Shown here piece by piece: positions 6,399-13,908 of a stretch of 26,130 nucleotides of DNA. The stretch is taken from positions 1-26,130 of the IMG/VR virus record IMGVR_UViG_3300006737_000167. One strand, given 5' to 3'. The DNA is from a virus. Below the pieces are notes generated by a model, which had not been told where the DNA came from, ran no database searches, and saw only the letters and a program-made list of their open reading frames with translations. The translations under genes and the position numbers were made by a program. Position 1 is the stretch's first letter. Every line of letters starts with the position of its first letter.

Positions 6399-6790
6399 GG
6401 AAAAAGAAGTCGTTACCGAAGTTAAAAGCCGAATTGGATAAATGGTTTAGTCTTTACATAAGATTGAAACACGCTGACCATACAGGAGCAGTTAGATGTT
6501 TCACTTGCGGTAAATTACATCATTATAAGGATATTCAGAACGGACACTTTCAAAGTAGAAAGTATCTAGCAACGAGGTTTGACGAGGATAATTGTCGGCC
6601 TCAATGCGTATCCTGTAATATATATAACTACGGAGAGCAGTATAAATTCGCTACAAGATTAGGGGCTAAAAAGGCTCACGAAATGTTCAAAAAGGCTAGG
6701 CAGACTGCTAAATGGATGAGGGTAGATTATGATGAGAAAATCAGTTATTACAAATCTATTGTTAATAAGTTTCTAACAGAGTTAGGATAA
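6395..6790 (+). CDS. ninG: NinG/Rap-like recombination protein (HNH-type nuclease fold)
   Basis: The sequence matches lambda NinG (Rap). LDKWFSLYIRLKHAD at 14-28 is followed by a zinc-binding CFTC (35-38), the GHFQSRKYLATRFDEDNCRPQC core (50-71) and CVSCN (71-75). Family members are structure-specific endonucleases that process branched recombination intermediates. The protein is shorter than lambda NinG because N-terminal sequence is trimmed, but the catalytic-looking GHF and the cysteine set are complete. The start is a TTG whose bases overlap the upstream TGA (TTGA), a start codon used less often here. It likely acts in phage recombination with the SSB-like and NinB-like proteins. Confidence 0.88.
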   Translation: MRKKKSLPKLKAELDKWFSLYIRLKHADHTGAVRCFTCGKLHHYKDIQNGHFQSRKYLATRFDEDNCRPQCVSCNIYNYGEQYKFATRLGAKKAHEMFKKARQTAKWMRVDYDEKISYYKSIVNKFLTELG

Positions 6791-6806
6791 GTGTAAAAAT
6801 TTGTTA

Positions 6807-6814
6807 TAGGTTTG
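6807..6814 (+). promoter_or_regulatory. Bacteroidota-type -7 promoter element (TAGGTTTG)
   Basis: TAGGTTTG matches the TAnnTTTG -7 consensus of Bacteroidota sigma-ABfr promoters exactly. It lies in the only gap (6791-6819) of this part of the genome and just before the GTG start at 6820. No good TTTG -33 element lies at the usual distance upstream; TTTG at 6800-6803 is too close. If used, transcription would begin at about 6820, giving an almost leaderless mRNA. Confidence 0.3.
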
Positions 6815-6819
6815 TTGTA

Positions 6820-7191
6820 GTGTTAAAGAAGCCTATTTGCATATCGATTGAACACTCGGTTCTAGTTAAAGATTATTTAACTACTCTAGTTAACGCTATT
6901 GAGGAAGTAACAGGCACTAATAAGGCAAAGTTTCAGGACTACATAGATGTATTGAATATAGTTATAGAACATCATAACGGCTATAAAAAGCATTATGAGG
7001 AGGCTACTAACTATTATGACTTTATGAGCATTATACCTACTAATATGAGTATAATGACAACAGGTTTTTTAGCAGGTATAGAAACGAAACGAAACGCAAA
7101 GAAAGCAAGAGCATATAGATTATACCTAAATAACTATGCTTTTGAGATGGTAGATAGGTTGAACAATCTAAGACTACAATCAGATGACTAG
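6820..7191 (+). CDS. hypothetical helical protein (123 aa)
   Basis: Unrecognised. It begins at GTG 6820; no other in-frame ATG occurs until about residue 68, so GTG is the best start. The product is mainly helical, with an Ile/Glu/His stretch (YIDVLNIVIEHHNGYKKHYEEA) and a basic C-terminal region (IETKRNAKKARAYRLYLNN). The codons for the latter contain three tandem GAAAC units (7081-7095). It may be the first gene of a middle/late transcript because it follows the only -7-like element in a gap. Its stop overlaps the sigma-like gene by eight bases. Confidence 0.6.
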   Translation: MLKKPICISIEHSVLVKDYLTTLVNAIEEVTGTNKAKFQDYIDVLNIVIEHHNGYKKHYEEATNYYDFMSIIPTNMSIMTTGFLAGIETKRNAKKARAYRLYLNNYAFEMVDRLNNLRLQSDD

Positions 7192-7753
7192 GATATATAT
7201 ATTACTAGGCAATTTACGGCCTAAATATGTAGCCTACGCAAAAAGATATTCTAGAGATAAATTTGAAATAGATGAGGTAGTTCAGGAGTTGATGTTATAC
7301 TTTATGAATATGAACCCTGATACACTAAAAGCAATCTATAAAAAAGATGGAGAGAAAGGCCTAGTAGGGTATGGTTGTGTAGTTATTAGACGAAGTTTAA
7401 CTAGTCCTAGAAGCCCTTATTTTTATAAAATAGATAAATATTACACTAGAATAAGCAGTTTATACGGCACTCATTCATCACAAGACCATAAAGATATAAA
7501 GAACGCACTAGAGAACATTCCTAACCCTGATGATACAGGAGTACCAGAGTTTGAACGACTAGAGGAGATAGATGCAATACTAGATACGATGTATTGGTAT
7601 GATAGAGATGTATTTAAGTTATACTACTATGAGGGGAACACTTTAGATAGCCTAGCAAAGAAAACAAAGATAAGCAGGAATAGTCTTTTCACTACTATTG
7701 ACAATGTAAGGAACAAAATTAAAACTATACTAAATGAGCGTAAAGAGGAATAG
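7184..7753 (+). CDS. RNA polymerase sigma-70-like factor
   Basis: The 189-residue protein has a two-domain sigma layout. Residues about 8-75 resemble region 2: helical, with EIDEVVQELMLYFMN, matching the D..Q....F of core-binding region 2, then a basic helix YGCVVIRRSL. Residues about 130-185 resemble region 4: WYDRDVFKLYYYEGNTLDSLAKKTKISRNSLFTTIDNVRNKIK, a helix-turn-helix of the type that contacts the -35 element. The length and spacing fit an ECF-type factor with a divergent linker. Phage-encoded sigma factors redirect host polymerase to middle or late promoters; the location between replication and packaging genes fits. A non-sigma HTH regulator cannot be excluded. Confidence 0.65.
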   Translation: MTRIYILLGNLRPKYVAYAKRYSRDKFEIDEVVQELMLYFMNMNPDTLKAIYKKDGEKGLVGYGCVVIRRSLTSPRSPYFYKIDKYYTRISSLYGTHSSQDHKDIKNALENIPNPDDTGVPEFERLEEIDAILDTMYWYDRDVFKLYYYEGNTLDSLAKKTKISRNSLFTTIDNVRNKIKTILNERKEE

Positions 7754-8159
7754 GTTTTTTGCCCCTAATGATGTTTATAAAGAAAGGCTAGATATATGCA
7801 AATCTTGTGATAGATACTTTAAGTTAACAGGCACTTGCTTAGAGTGTGGATGCTTTATGCGAGTTAAAGCAAAAATTGCTCCTATGAGTTGCCCTAACAA
7901 ACTATGGTTAAGTACCGGAGAGGTACTCCCTGTTAGTCAGGAGTTACCTTTAGACTTAATTCAAGAAGTAAAAGAAATATGGCCTTTAATGAAAAACAAA
8001 CGATTAGATAATCACGAAATAAAGGCTCAGGTAATTGAGTTATATAATACTATCTATGGAACAGGTTATAGTAAAGGAACGAATTGTAGCAGTTGCCTAA
8101 GAAGTATATGGGAGGGATTACATAAAATAATAGAAAATGAGGAGCGAAAAACAGAATAG
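7734..8159 (+). CDS. zinc-ribbon protein, DUF6171-like
   Basis: The N-terminal part (1-60) carries CKSC (22-25), CLECGC (35-40) and a further Cys at 53 in a MSCPNKLWLS segment. The arrangement resembles small phage zinc-binding proteins with R..IC..C......CxxCGCf...K....CP..kW. The C-terminal part (about 70-130) is helical with a second CxxC (118-121, NCSSCLRSIWEGL). Two metal sites are therefore plausible. It overlaps the sigma-like gene by 20 bases and the next gene by 23 bases, so all three are probably translated together. Its job may be DNA or protein binding in late-gene control, but no function is established. Confidence 0.65.
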   Translation: MSVKRNRFFAPNDVYKERLDICKSCDRYFKLTGTCLECGCFMRVKAKIAPMSCPNKLWLSTGEVLPVSQELPLDLIQEVKEIWPLMKNKRLDNHEIKAQVIELYNTIYGTGYSKGTNCSSCLRSIWEGLHKIIENEERKTE

Positions 8160-8364
8160 ATACTATTTTAAGTGTATAGTTTTACTACTAGGCAACGAAC
8201 TTGGCTACCATAAGTTTGAAATGCACGAACTACTAAAGAATAAATTTCTTGCTGAACCTAGCAAAGATTTAGATAAAGGGGAGTTTAATCAATATTGTGA
8301 GCAGATTAGAATATGGGCTCAACAAGAATTATCTATTAGAATACCCCTACCAAATGAATGTTAA
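8137..8364 (+). CDS. NinB-like recombination protein
   Basis: The 75-residue protein matches the small phage NinB-like pattern R...QNRYYF...V..L...LGY...EMH.LLK..FL...S..L...EF..Y...IR.WA..EL...IP.PN: here QNRYYFKCIVLLLGNELGYHKFEMHELL, then DKGEFNQYCEQIRIWAQQELSIRIPLPNE. NinB of lambda binds single-stranded DNA and affects recombination. It is shorter than lambda NinB, consistent with the short-form family common in phages. It overlaps the upstream zinc protein by 23 bases. With NinG and the SSB-like protein it would complete a recombination set. A 35-base A/T-rich gap follows it before the ParB-like gene. Confidence 0.65.
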   Translation: MRSEKQNRYYFKCIVLLLGNELGYHKFEMHELLKNKFLAEPSKDLDKGEFNQYCEQIRIWAQQELSIRIPLPNEC

Positions 8365-8399
8365 TAAATTCTCTTAACTAATATAAAACAACAATAATT

Positions 8400-8972
8400 A
8401 TGAAAATGAAAATCAGCAAGTTAGTCCCTAATGACGATAACCCTAGGGCAATTAAAGACAGTAAATTTAAGAAACTAGTAAAAAGTATTCAGGACTTCCC
8501 TCAAATGCTTGACCTAAGGCCAATAGTGGTAAATGAAAAGATGGTTATACTAGGAGGAAATATGAGGTACAGGGCTTGTATTGAGGCAGGACTAAAAGAA
8601 ATACCTGTAACTATCGCTAAAGGATTAACTGAGGAACAGGAAAAAGAGTTTATAGTTAAAGATAATGTAGCATTCGGTGAGTGGGATTGGAGCGAACTAG
8701 CGAATAAGTGGGACAATGTTTCTCTAGGTGAGTGGGGTATGGATGTATGGCAACCTGAGGAGGTAGTAGATTACGCTATACTAGATGACTTAAACTTAGA
8801 TGAGGAAGTTGAGGAGAAAACTAGAGCAGTAAAACGAGCAATACAAATAGAGTTTAGTAGCGAGGATTACGATGAGGCTATGGACTTATGTGGTATCTAC
8901 AGAAAGAATGATGTATATATAGGAGGGTTAGTCCTCAAAACACTACTAGAGAATAAGCCTAGTGTGGATTAA
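8400..8972 (+). CDS. ParB/sulfiredoxin-like domain protein
   Basis: The N-terminal half is a ParB/Srx-type domain. ISKLVPNDDNPR (5-16) is followed by PIVVNEKMVILGGNMRYRACIEAGLKEIPVTI (41-72), including the GGNMRYRA signature corresponding to the G.RR..A nucleotide-binding core. A C-terminal segment (about 147-185: AIQIEFSSEDYDEAMDL... VYIGGLVLKTLLENKP) resembles the tail seen in phage ParB-like proteins beside DNA-modification genes. Proteins of this fold can bind nucleotide and act in nuclease or modification roles. No separate methyltransferase domain is fused. Its 3' end overlaps the PLP enzyme by 11 bases, and it heads the predicted hypermodification cassette. A DNA-nicking or modification-accessory role is inferred. 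Confidence 0.75.
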   Translation: MKMKISKLVPNDDNPRAIKDSKFKKLVKSIQDFPQMLDLRPIVVNEKMVILGGNMRYRACIEAGLKEIPVTIAKGLTEEQEKEFIVKDNVAFGEWDWSELANKWDNVSLGEWGMDVWQPEEVVDYAILDDLNLDEEVEEKTRAVKRAIQIEFSSEDYDEAMDLCGIYRKNDVYIGGLVLKTLLENKPSVD

Positions 8973-9897
8973 CACTATATATGACTTAACCCCTATTGAA
9001 CTAAAAGGGGGTATGCACTTTAAAAGGGACGATAAATTTGCCCCTAAAGGTTACGGACATATCAATGGTTCTAAACTAAGGCAATGTTTATGGTTAGTAG
9101 ACAAATGGAGAAAAGAAAAGAACATTAGGGGAGTAGTTAGTGGTTCAGTATCACAAAGCCCTCAACACGCTTTTATATCAGAAATATGTAAACATTATGG
9201 TATAGGTTGCGTTATTGCTTACTCTAAAAAGAATATTGACAAAAGTCCTTACCTAAAACTTGCACAAGAGAACGGAGCAAAACTAGTCTATTCTAAAGTA
9301 GGTTACGCTAAAACACTAGGAGCAATAAGCAAAAAATTACTAGATGTATTACCTAATCACGAGTTTTTAGAAACGAACATTACCCTAGAACACTCCTGTA
9401 ATACTTGGGAGGATATTGAAGCATTTCATTTAGTAGGAGCAGAACAGGTTAAAAACATACCTAGCGACATTAAGCGAATTATAATCCCTTGCGGTTCTTG
9501 TAATTCTGTTACTAGTATATTATATGGGTTAATTCTATACCCTAAACCGAATATAAAAGAAGTGCTACTAATGGGTATTGGTAATCACGGCTCAAAGAAT
9601 ATCGGCTACATAGAACATAGATTAAAGAATATTTGTGCTTGGAAAGGCATAAGTATAGATAATAAATTTGACTTTAAATTCAAAAACGACACTACTAAAG
9701 AGATTGTTCTTAAATACCATAACCTAAACGGCTCAGGGTTTTGTACCTATACCGACACTATGGATGAACAGATTGAGGACTTGGTATTTCACCCTAGATA
9801 TGAGGGAAAGGTAATTAGGTTTATGAGGGCTAACCTAATGAAATATTGGAATAAAGAATCGTTATTTTGGGTAGTAGGAAGTGATATAAACTTATGA
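8962..9897 (+). CDS. fold-type II PLP-dependent enzyme (TrpB/ACC-deaminase-like)
   Basis: The 311-residue protein has a tryptophan-synthase-beta-like layout. The probable Schiff-base lysine is K38 in HINGSKLRQCLWL, comparable to GGNKxRK of the ACC deaminase/D-cysteine desulfhydrase group. A substrate-binding segment SGSVSQSPQHA (60-70) follows, then a helix leading to YLKLAQENGAKLVYS (97-111). The phosphate-binding loop is an unusual PCGSCNS (176-182) rather than GTGGT. The start is GTG 8962, overlapping the ParB-like gene by 11 bases; the stop overlaps the next start by four. Phage thymidine-hypermodification pathways include PLP enzymes, so it may remodel an amino-acid adduct on DNA. The chemistry (elimination, replacement or decarboxylation) cannot be read from sequence. 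Confidence 0.8.
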   Translation: MWINTIYDLTPIELKGGMHFKRDDKFAPKGYGHINGSKLRQCLWLVDKWRKEKNIRGVVSGSVSQSPQHAFISEICKHYGIGCVIAYSKKNIDKSPYLKLAQENGAKLVYSKVGYAKTLGAISKKLLDVLPNHEFLETNITLEHSCNTWEDIEAFHLVGAEQVKNIPSDIKRIIIPCGSCNSVTSILYGLILYPKPNIKEVLLMGIGNHGSKNIGYIEHRLKNICAWKGISIDNKFDFKFKNDTTKEIVLKYHNLNGSGFCTYTDTMDEQIEDLVFHPRYEGKVIRFMRANLMKYWNKESLFWVVGSDINL

Positions 9898-11387
9898 AAG
9901 ATTATAGATTAAACGAAAACAGACGGCAAGTATTCCTAGACTTTTATGAATACCATCTAAAGTACCGAGCGCATCCTGGAGCAGTCTACTATGCATTCCC
10001 TTACATATTTGACAAACTAGATATGAATATGGAGCAGAAACTATGGTTTGTATTCATCAATGGTTGTAGTCAGAATGTAGTAACTACTTATGCCCTATAT
10101 AAAAAGTTCCCTAATTTAGCCGAACTAGATGTTAAAGAATTTAGCGACTACTTTAGAAAGCATTATGATAAACTAGGTTGGGACACGGACAGACGCTATG
10201 TAAAAAACAAACTAGAGATATGCGTTCAAAGTTATCTAGATAACCTTAAAGGACAAAGTCAAGAACACTTCTTTAGAATTATAGGTAATACAAATGATAA
10301 ATACGCAAACTTTGGTAGGATATGGCATAAAATAATGAACGACTTTGCCTACTTTGGTAGGTTAGCAACCTTTAGTTATATGGAGTATCTAAGACTAGCA
10401 GGGGTTTATGTTGATTGTAACGACCTGTTTCTAGAGGATATTTCAGGAAGTAAATCACATAGAAACGCTTTATGTAAAGTTCTAGGTAGGGACGATTTAG
10501 ATTGGACTAAGGATAATGAGGTAACTTATGACGAAACTACTATTGCTTGGTTAAAACAAGAGGGAGAGAAATTACTTAACGAAGCAAAGGAAAAGATTAC
10601 CCACGAGGACTTATCTTACTTCACGCTAGAAAGTACCCTATGTTGTTATAAATCGTGGCACAGGGTTAACAGGAGGTACCCGAATGTGTATAATGATATG
10701 TTCTTTGACAGGATAAAAAGAGCAGAACGCTTATGGCCTAGTATGGATTATTCAATCTTTTGGGAGGCTAGGGAGAAATATCTACCTGAACACTTGCGAC
10801 TAGAATGTAATCCACTAGACAAAGGACTACACAAATCAAAACAAAATCACTATAGACTAACAGGAGAAGTAATTATGATGGAAAACGAGGGATATAAAGT
10901 AACTAATAAGCCGTGGATTAGAAACACAATACTAATTATAGGACAATGCGGAGTAGGTAAAACTTGGGTAATGAAACAATTACTTAGGGAGGAAAACAAA
11001 ACATTCAAACTAGGTATGTTTTCATTTCACGAAACAGACAAATACATAGTAGTCGGCAAATATGATAACTCAACTTTTGAGGGTAGCGATAAATTATCTA
11101 TGGCCGTTATGCGAGATTTACCTAAAATGCTTGGTTACATAAAGGCTAGGGGAAAGATTGGAGTATTTGAGGGAGATAGATTTACCAATAGCAAATTTAT
11201 AGAGAAAGCAGAACCCCTAATCATTAGAATAAAAGGAGATGGGAAACTAGGTAGAGAAAAACGAGGCTCAAATCAGACCGAAAGACACCTAAAGAGTATA
11301 GCAACAAGAGTAGGCAATATACAAGCCCATCAGGAACTAGATAACTCAACTAAAACAATTACTTACCTAAACAAAATACTATGCTAA
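9894..11387 (+). CDS. fused helical domain + P-loop 5-hydroxymethyluracil DNA kinase-like protein
   Basis: Two parts are visible. Residues 1 to about 300 are helical and resemble the HMUDK_hel/aGPT-PPlase-type helical domain of phage base-hypermodification enzymes: FYEYHLKYRAHPGA near the start, FGRLATFSYMEYLR at 154-167 and EDISGSKSHRNALCKVLGRD at 181-200. Residues about 340-497 form a P-loop kinase with Walker A GQCGVGKT (350-357), a VVGKYDNSTFEGSDKLSM segment, EGDRF (426-430) and RGSNQTERHLKSIATRVGN. This pattern matches 5-hmdU DNA kinases, which phosphorylate the hydroxymethyl group of 5-hydroxymethyluracil in DNA. The helical half may bind DNA or carry the transfer activity that replaces the phosphate with an amine nucleophile. 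Which of these it does is unresolved. It overlaps both neighbours (4 and 7 bases). Confidence 0.8.
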   Translation: MKDYRLNENRRQVFLDFYEYHLKYRAHPGAVYYAFPYIFDKLDMNMEQKLWFVFINGCSQNVVTTYALYKKFPNLAELDVKEFSDYFRKHYDKLGWDTDRRYVKNKLEICVQSYLDNLKGQSQEHFFRIIGNTNDKYANFGRIWHKIMNDFAYFGRLATFSYMEYLRLAGVYVDCNDLFLEDISGSKSHRNALCKVLGRDDLDWTKDNEVTYDETTIAWLKQEGEKLLNEAKEKITHEDLSYFTLESTLCCYKSWHRVNRRYPNVYNDMFFDRIKRAERLWPSMDYSIFWEAREKYLPEHLRLECNPLDKGLHKSKQNHYRLTGEVIMMENEGYKVTNKPWIRNTILIIGQCGVGKTWVMKQLLREENKTFKLGMFSFHETDKYIVVGKYDNSTFEGSDKLSMAVMRDLPKMLGYIKARGKIGVFEGDRFTNSKFIEKAEPLIIRIKGDGKLGREKRGSNQTERHLKSIATRVGNIQAHQELDNSTKTITYLNKILC

Positions 11388-12196
11388 AAATCAACCTAGA
11401 TGAACTTAAAATCGAACACCCTTTCAAAAGAAATGATAAATGCCCTTATACAGAGCCTAATATTACTGACACTTGCCTCCTAGAAGCAGATGGCGAGGTA
11501 ATAGGGTTTTATATTAAAGATTTAGATGATGTTAGTCCTAAGATGGCACAACTACTAGGAATTGCAAACGCTGAATTTAGGAGCGAACGAGTACCTAAAC
11601 AATTTATAGATAGAATGGCAACAGTAGTCCTAGAGGGAACAAGAGCAGAGGCTAGGGAAAAAGGAATGACTCAATGGAGTACAATGCTAGGTAGTATTCC
11701 TCCTCAACCTGTTATGAAACGAAACTACAGGAATCAGGCACAAATACATAGAGTAGAGAAAGCACAACTATTCGTTAAAGCAATGATGGGTATAGCCCTA
11801 GAGAGCGAGAATGTATTTAAGAAGTTAGCCCCTCATCTATGGGAGCAACAAATGAATTGCGTTAAAGATGTAGATAAAGAATGGAGGTTCGGCAATATGT
11901 TCACTAGTGGTATATGTAACTTTAACATAGCAGTAGATTACCATCAAGACATTAGAAACATAGTAGGCTCGTTAAATGTTATTCTAACTAGACGAAACAA
12001 CGCTAACGGAGGTTGCCTAAATGTACCTGATTATAACGCTACATTTGAACAGGGCAATAACTCAATGTTAGTTTATCCTGCTTGGAGAAATATGCACGGA
12101 GTAACACCTATTGAACAATTTGATGAGGAGGGATATAGGAATAGTTTTATACTTTATTCACTAAAAGCATTTATAGATGGAGATGGACAAAAGTAG
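11381..12196 (+). CDS. TET/JBP-like 2OG-Fe(II) DNA dioxygenase
   Basis: The 271-residue protein has the iron and 2-oxoglutarate ligands of the double-stranded beta-helix fold: H188-x-D190 (DYHQD), distal H239 (RNMHGVTPI) and R253 (GYRNSFILYS). A GGCLNVPDY strand (210-218) and a preceding LNVILTRR segment are also typical of phage TET/JBP proteins. The N-terminal region (TCLLEADGEVIGFYIKDLDD, then AEFRSERVPKQ) also matches phage family members. Such enzymes hydroxylate the methyl group of thymine (JBP) or 5-methylcytosine (TET) in DNA. No cytosine C5 methyltransferase is visible here, and the kinase beside it acts on 5-hydroxymethyluracil, so thymine is the more likely substrate. The gene overlaps the kinase by 7 bases and the terminase small subunit by 20. 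Confidence 0.85.
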   Translation: MLKINLDELKIEHPFKRNDKCPYTEPNITDTCLLEADGEVIGFYIKDLDDVSPKMAQLLGIANAEFRSERVPKQFIDRMATVVLEGTRAEAREKGMTQWSTMLGSIPPQPVMKRNYRNQAQIHRVEKAQLFVKAMMGIALESENVFKKLAPHLWEQQMNCVKDVDKEWRFGNMFTSGICNFNIAVDYHQDIRNIVGSLNVILTRRNNANGGCLNVPDYNATFEQGNNSMLVYPAWRNMHGVTPIEQFDEEGYRNSFILYSLKAFIDGDGQK

Positions 12197-12527
12197 ACAC
12201 ATAAAAAAGGAAGCCGTATTAAAAGCCCTAGAAAGCAGTTTAGGGGTTGTAACAGTAGCGTGTAGGAAACTTGACTTACCTAGAAGCACTTTTTACAAAT
12301 GGTTAAAAGAGGACGAACAATTTGCTAGGGAAGTAAAAGAGATTGAAAACATAGCCCTAGACTTTGCTGAAAGCCAACTACACGAGCAAATATCAGATGG
12401 TAACACCTCAGCAACTATTTTCTACCTAAAGACAAAAGGCAAGAAACGAGGCTATGTAGAACGAAACGAAGTAGACTTAACAGGAACTAAACCTATTAGA
12501 ATAAACTTTAACCTAGATGATGAATGA
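12177..12527 (+). CDS. terS: terminase small subunit-like protein
   Basis: The N-terminal region has a helix-turn-helix (LESSLGVVTVACRKLDLPRSTFYKWLKED) typical of terminase small subunits and Fis-like DNA binders. It is followed by a long helical segment (IENIALDFAESQLHEQISDGN) and TSATIFYLKTKGKKRGYVER, a signature common in phage TerS-type proteins. The small subunit recognises the packaging site and regulates the large subunit. It lies immediately upstream of the large subunit, overlapping it by 11 bases, and overlaps the dioxygenase gene by 20 bases. A second in-frame ATG at 12183 is an alternative start. Identity is strengthened by context. Confidence 0.85.
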   Translation: MEMDKSRHIKKEAVLKALESSLGVVTVACRKLDLPRSTFYKWLKEDEQFAREVKEIENIALDFAESQLHEQISDGNTSATIFYLKTKGKKRGYVERNEVDLTGTKPIRINFNLDDE

Positions 12528-13845
12528 TGACTTCATTGATATTGACGCTAAATTTACATCTACTCAAAAGACTGCAATTAAATACCTGTATGACAAGACT
12601 ACTAGGGAGATATTATTCGGAGGAGCAGCAGGAGGGGGTAAATCTTGGATAGGTTGTGCGTGGGTAATATCCCTATGCGTTGAATACCCTAACACTAGAT
12701 ACTTAATTGGTAGAAGTAAACTAGATGCTTTAAAGAAAACAACTCTAAATACTTTCTTTGAGGTATGTAAGTTATGGGGTTGTATTGCTAATGTTCATTA
12801 TACATTTAACGGCTCATCTAACATAATTACCTTTTGGAATGGTTCTGAGATAATCCTAAAGGACTTATTTTTATACCCTAGTGACAGGAACTTTGATAGT
12901 CTAGGGAGTATGGAATTAACAGGGGCTTTTATTGATGAGGCCAATCAAATAACTGAGAAAGCAAAGAATGTAGTCGCTAGTAGGCTAAGATACAAACTAG
13001 ATGATTATGATTTAATCCCTAAACTACTAATGACTTGTAACCCTGCAAAGAATTGGACTTATACTGAATACTACAAGCCTAGTAAGGAGGGAACACTTGC
13101 AAAGCACAGGAAGTTCATTCAATCCCTAGTAGATGACAATGAGTACATATCTAAACATTATAAAGCACAATTAGAAACCCTAGATGAGTTATCTAAACAA
13201 AGATTGTTATTCGGTAATTGGGAGTATGACGCTACTAACGATTCACTAATTGATTATGATGCTATTGTTAATTTGTTCTCTACTAACGGAACAGATGGTG
13301 ATAAATACATAACTTGTGATGTGGCTCGTTTTGGGAGCGACAGGACGGTAATAATGTTATGGTTAGGCCAACATATTGCAGAAGTGAGAAGTGTGCTTAA
13401 AACGGCTATAAATGAGGTTGTGGAGTTAATCAGGGCTATGCAACAAACTCACGAAGTTAAATTGAGCAATATAATCGTTGATGAGGACGGAGTGGGAGGA
13501 GGGGTTGTAGATTATCTAAGATGTAGGGGGTTCGTGAATAACGCTACTGCCCTAAAGAAAGAAAACTATCAAAACCTTAAAACACAATGCTACTATAAAC
13601 TTGCTGAACGAATAAACACAGGCCAAATAGGTATAACTTGTAATGATGTAAACATTAAAAATCATATCATTGAGGAACTAGAACAGGTTAGAAGTAAAGA
13701 CGCTGATAAAGACAATAAGTTAAAATTGCTACCTAAAGAACAGGTAACATCAATTATAGGCCGTTCACCTGACTACTCAGATGCTATGGCTATGAGGATG
13801 TATTTTGAAATAGATGGTAATTTTGGAAAATACTTTGTACAATAG
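12517..13845 (+). CDS. terL: terminase large subunit
   Basis: This 442-residue protein is the packaging motor ATPase and nuclease. The N-terminal ATPase has Walker A GGAAGGGKS (35-43) and Walker B LTGAFIDEAN (133-142) with D139/E140, followed by a MTCNPAKNW coupling segment (171-179). The C-terminal RNase H-like nuclease shows its acidic residues at D267 (ITCDVARFGSDRT), D321/D323 (IIVDEDGVGGG) and D418/D421 (SPDYSDAMAMRMYF). All motifs are intact and the length is normal for the family. It follows the small subunit in the usual order. After its stop the portal is not found; instead a strong RNA stem and the tail genes begin. Confidence 0.95.
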   Translation: MMNDDFIDIDAKFTSTQKTAIKYLYDKTTREILFGGAAGGGKSWIGCAWVISLCVEYPNTRYLIGRSKLDALKKTTLNTFFEVCKLWGCIANVHYTFNGSSNIITFWNGSEIILKDLFLYPSDRNFDSLGSMELTGAFIDEANQITEKAKNVVASRLRYKLDDYDLIPKLLMTCNPAKNWTYTEYYKPSKEGTLAKHRKFIQSLVDDNEYISKHYKAQLETLDELSKQRLLFGNWEYDATNDSLIDYDAIVNLFSTNGTDGDKYITCDVARFGSDRTVIMLWLGQHIAEVRSVLKTAINEVVELIRAMQQTHEVKLSNIIVDEDGVGGGVVDYLRCRGFVNNATALKKENYQNLKTQCYYKLAERINTGQIGITCNDVNIKNHIIEELEQVRSKDADKDNKLKLLPKEQVTSIIGRSPDYSDAMAMRMYFEIDGNFGKYFVQ

Positions 13846-13846
13846 A

Positions 13847-13908
13847 TGAAAACCCCCTACCTTTAGAGAATGGCTAATACGACAAGATAAGATAGTAGGG
13901 GGCTTTCA
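13847..13908 (+). ncRNA. strong structured RNA element after the terminase gene (unknown type)
   Basis: UGAAA (13847-13851) pairs with UUUCA (13904-13908), then an A/C mismatch, then CCCCCUAC (13853-13860) pairs perfectly with GUAGGGGG (13895-13902). The enclosed 34 bases contain a small UUAG/CUAA hairpin (13863-13866/13874-13877). The stem is too strong to be accidental in this A/T-rich genome. There is no U-run after it, so it is not a standard terminator. It lies in the 127-base gap between packaging and tail genes. An unknown regulatory RNA, processing site or a barrier for exonucleases is possible. Confidence 0.6.

Noticed and set aside
7081-7095. Tandem GAAAC x3
   Set aside because: Too short to be a functional repeat array; it is explained by codons for Glu-Thr-Lys-Arg-Asn.
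13847-13908. Intrinsic transcription terminator after the terminase
   Set aside because: The stem is strong but the loop is long and no U-run follows; recorded as a structured RNA instead.
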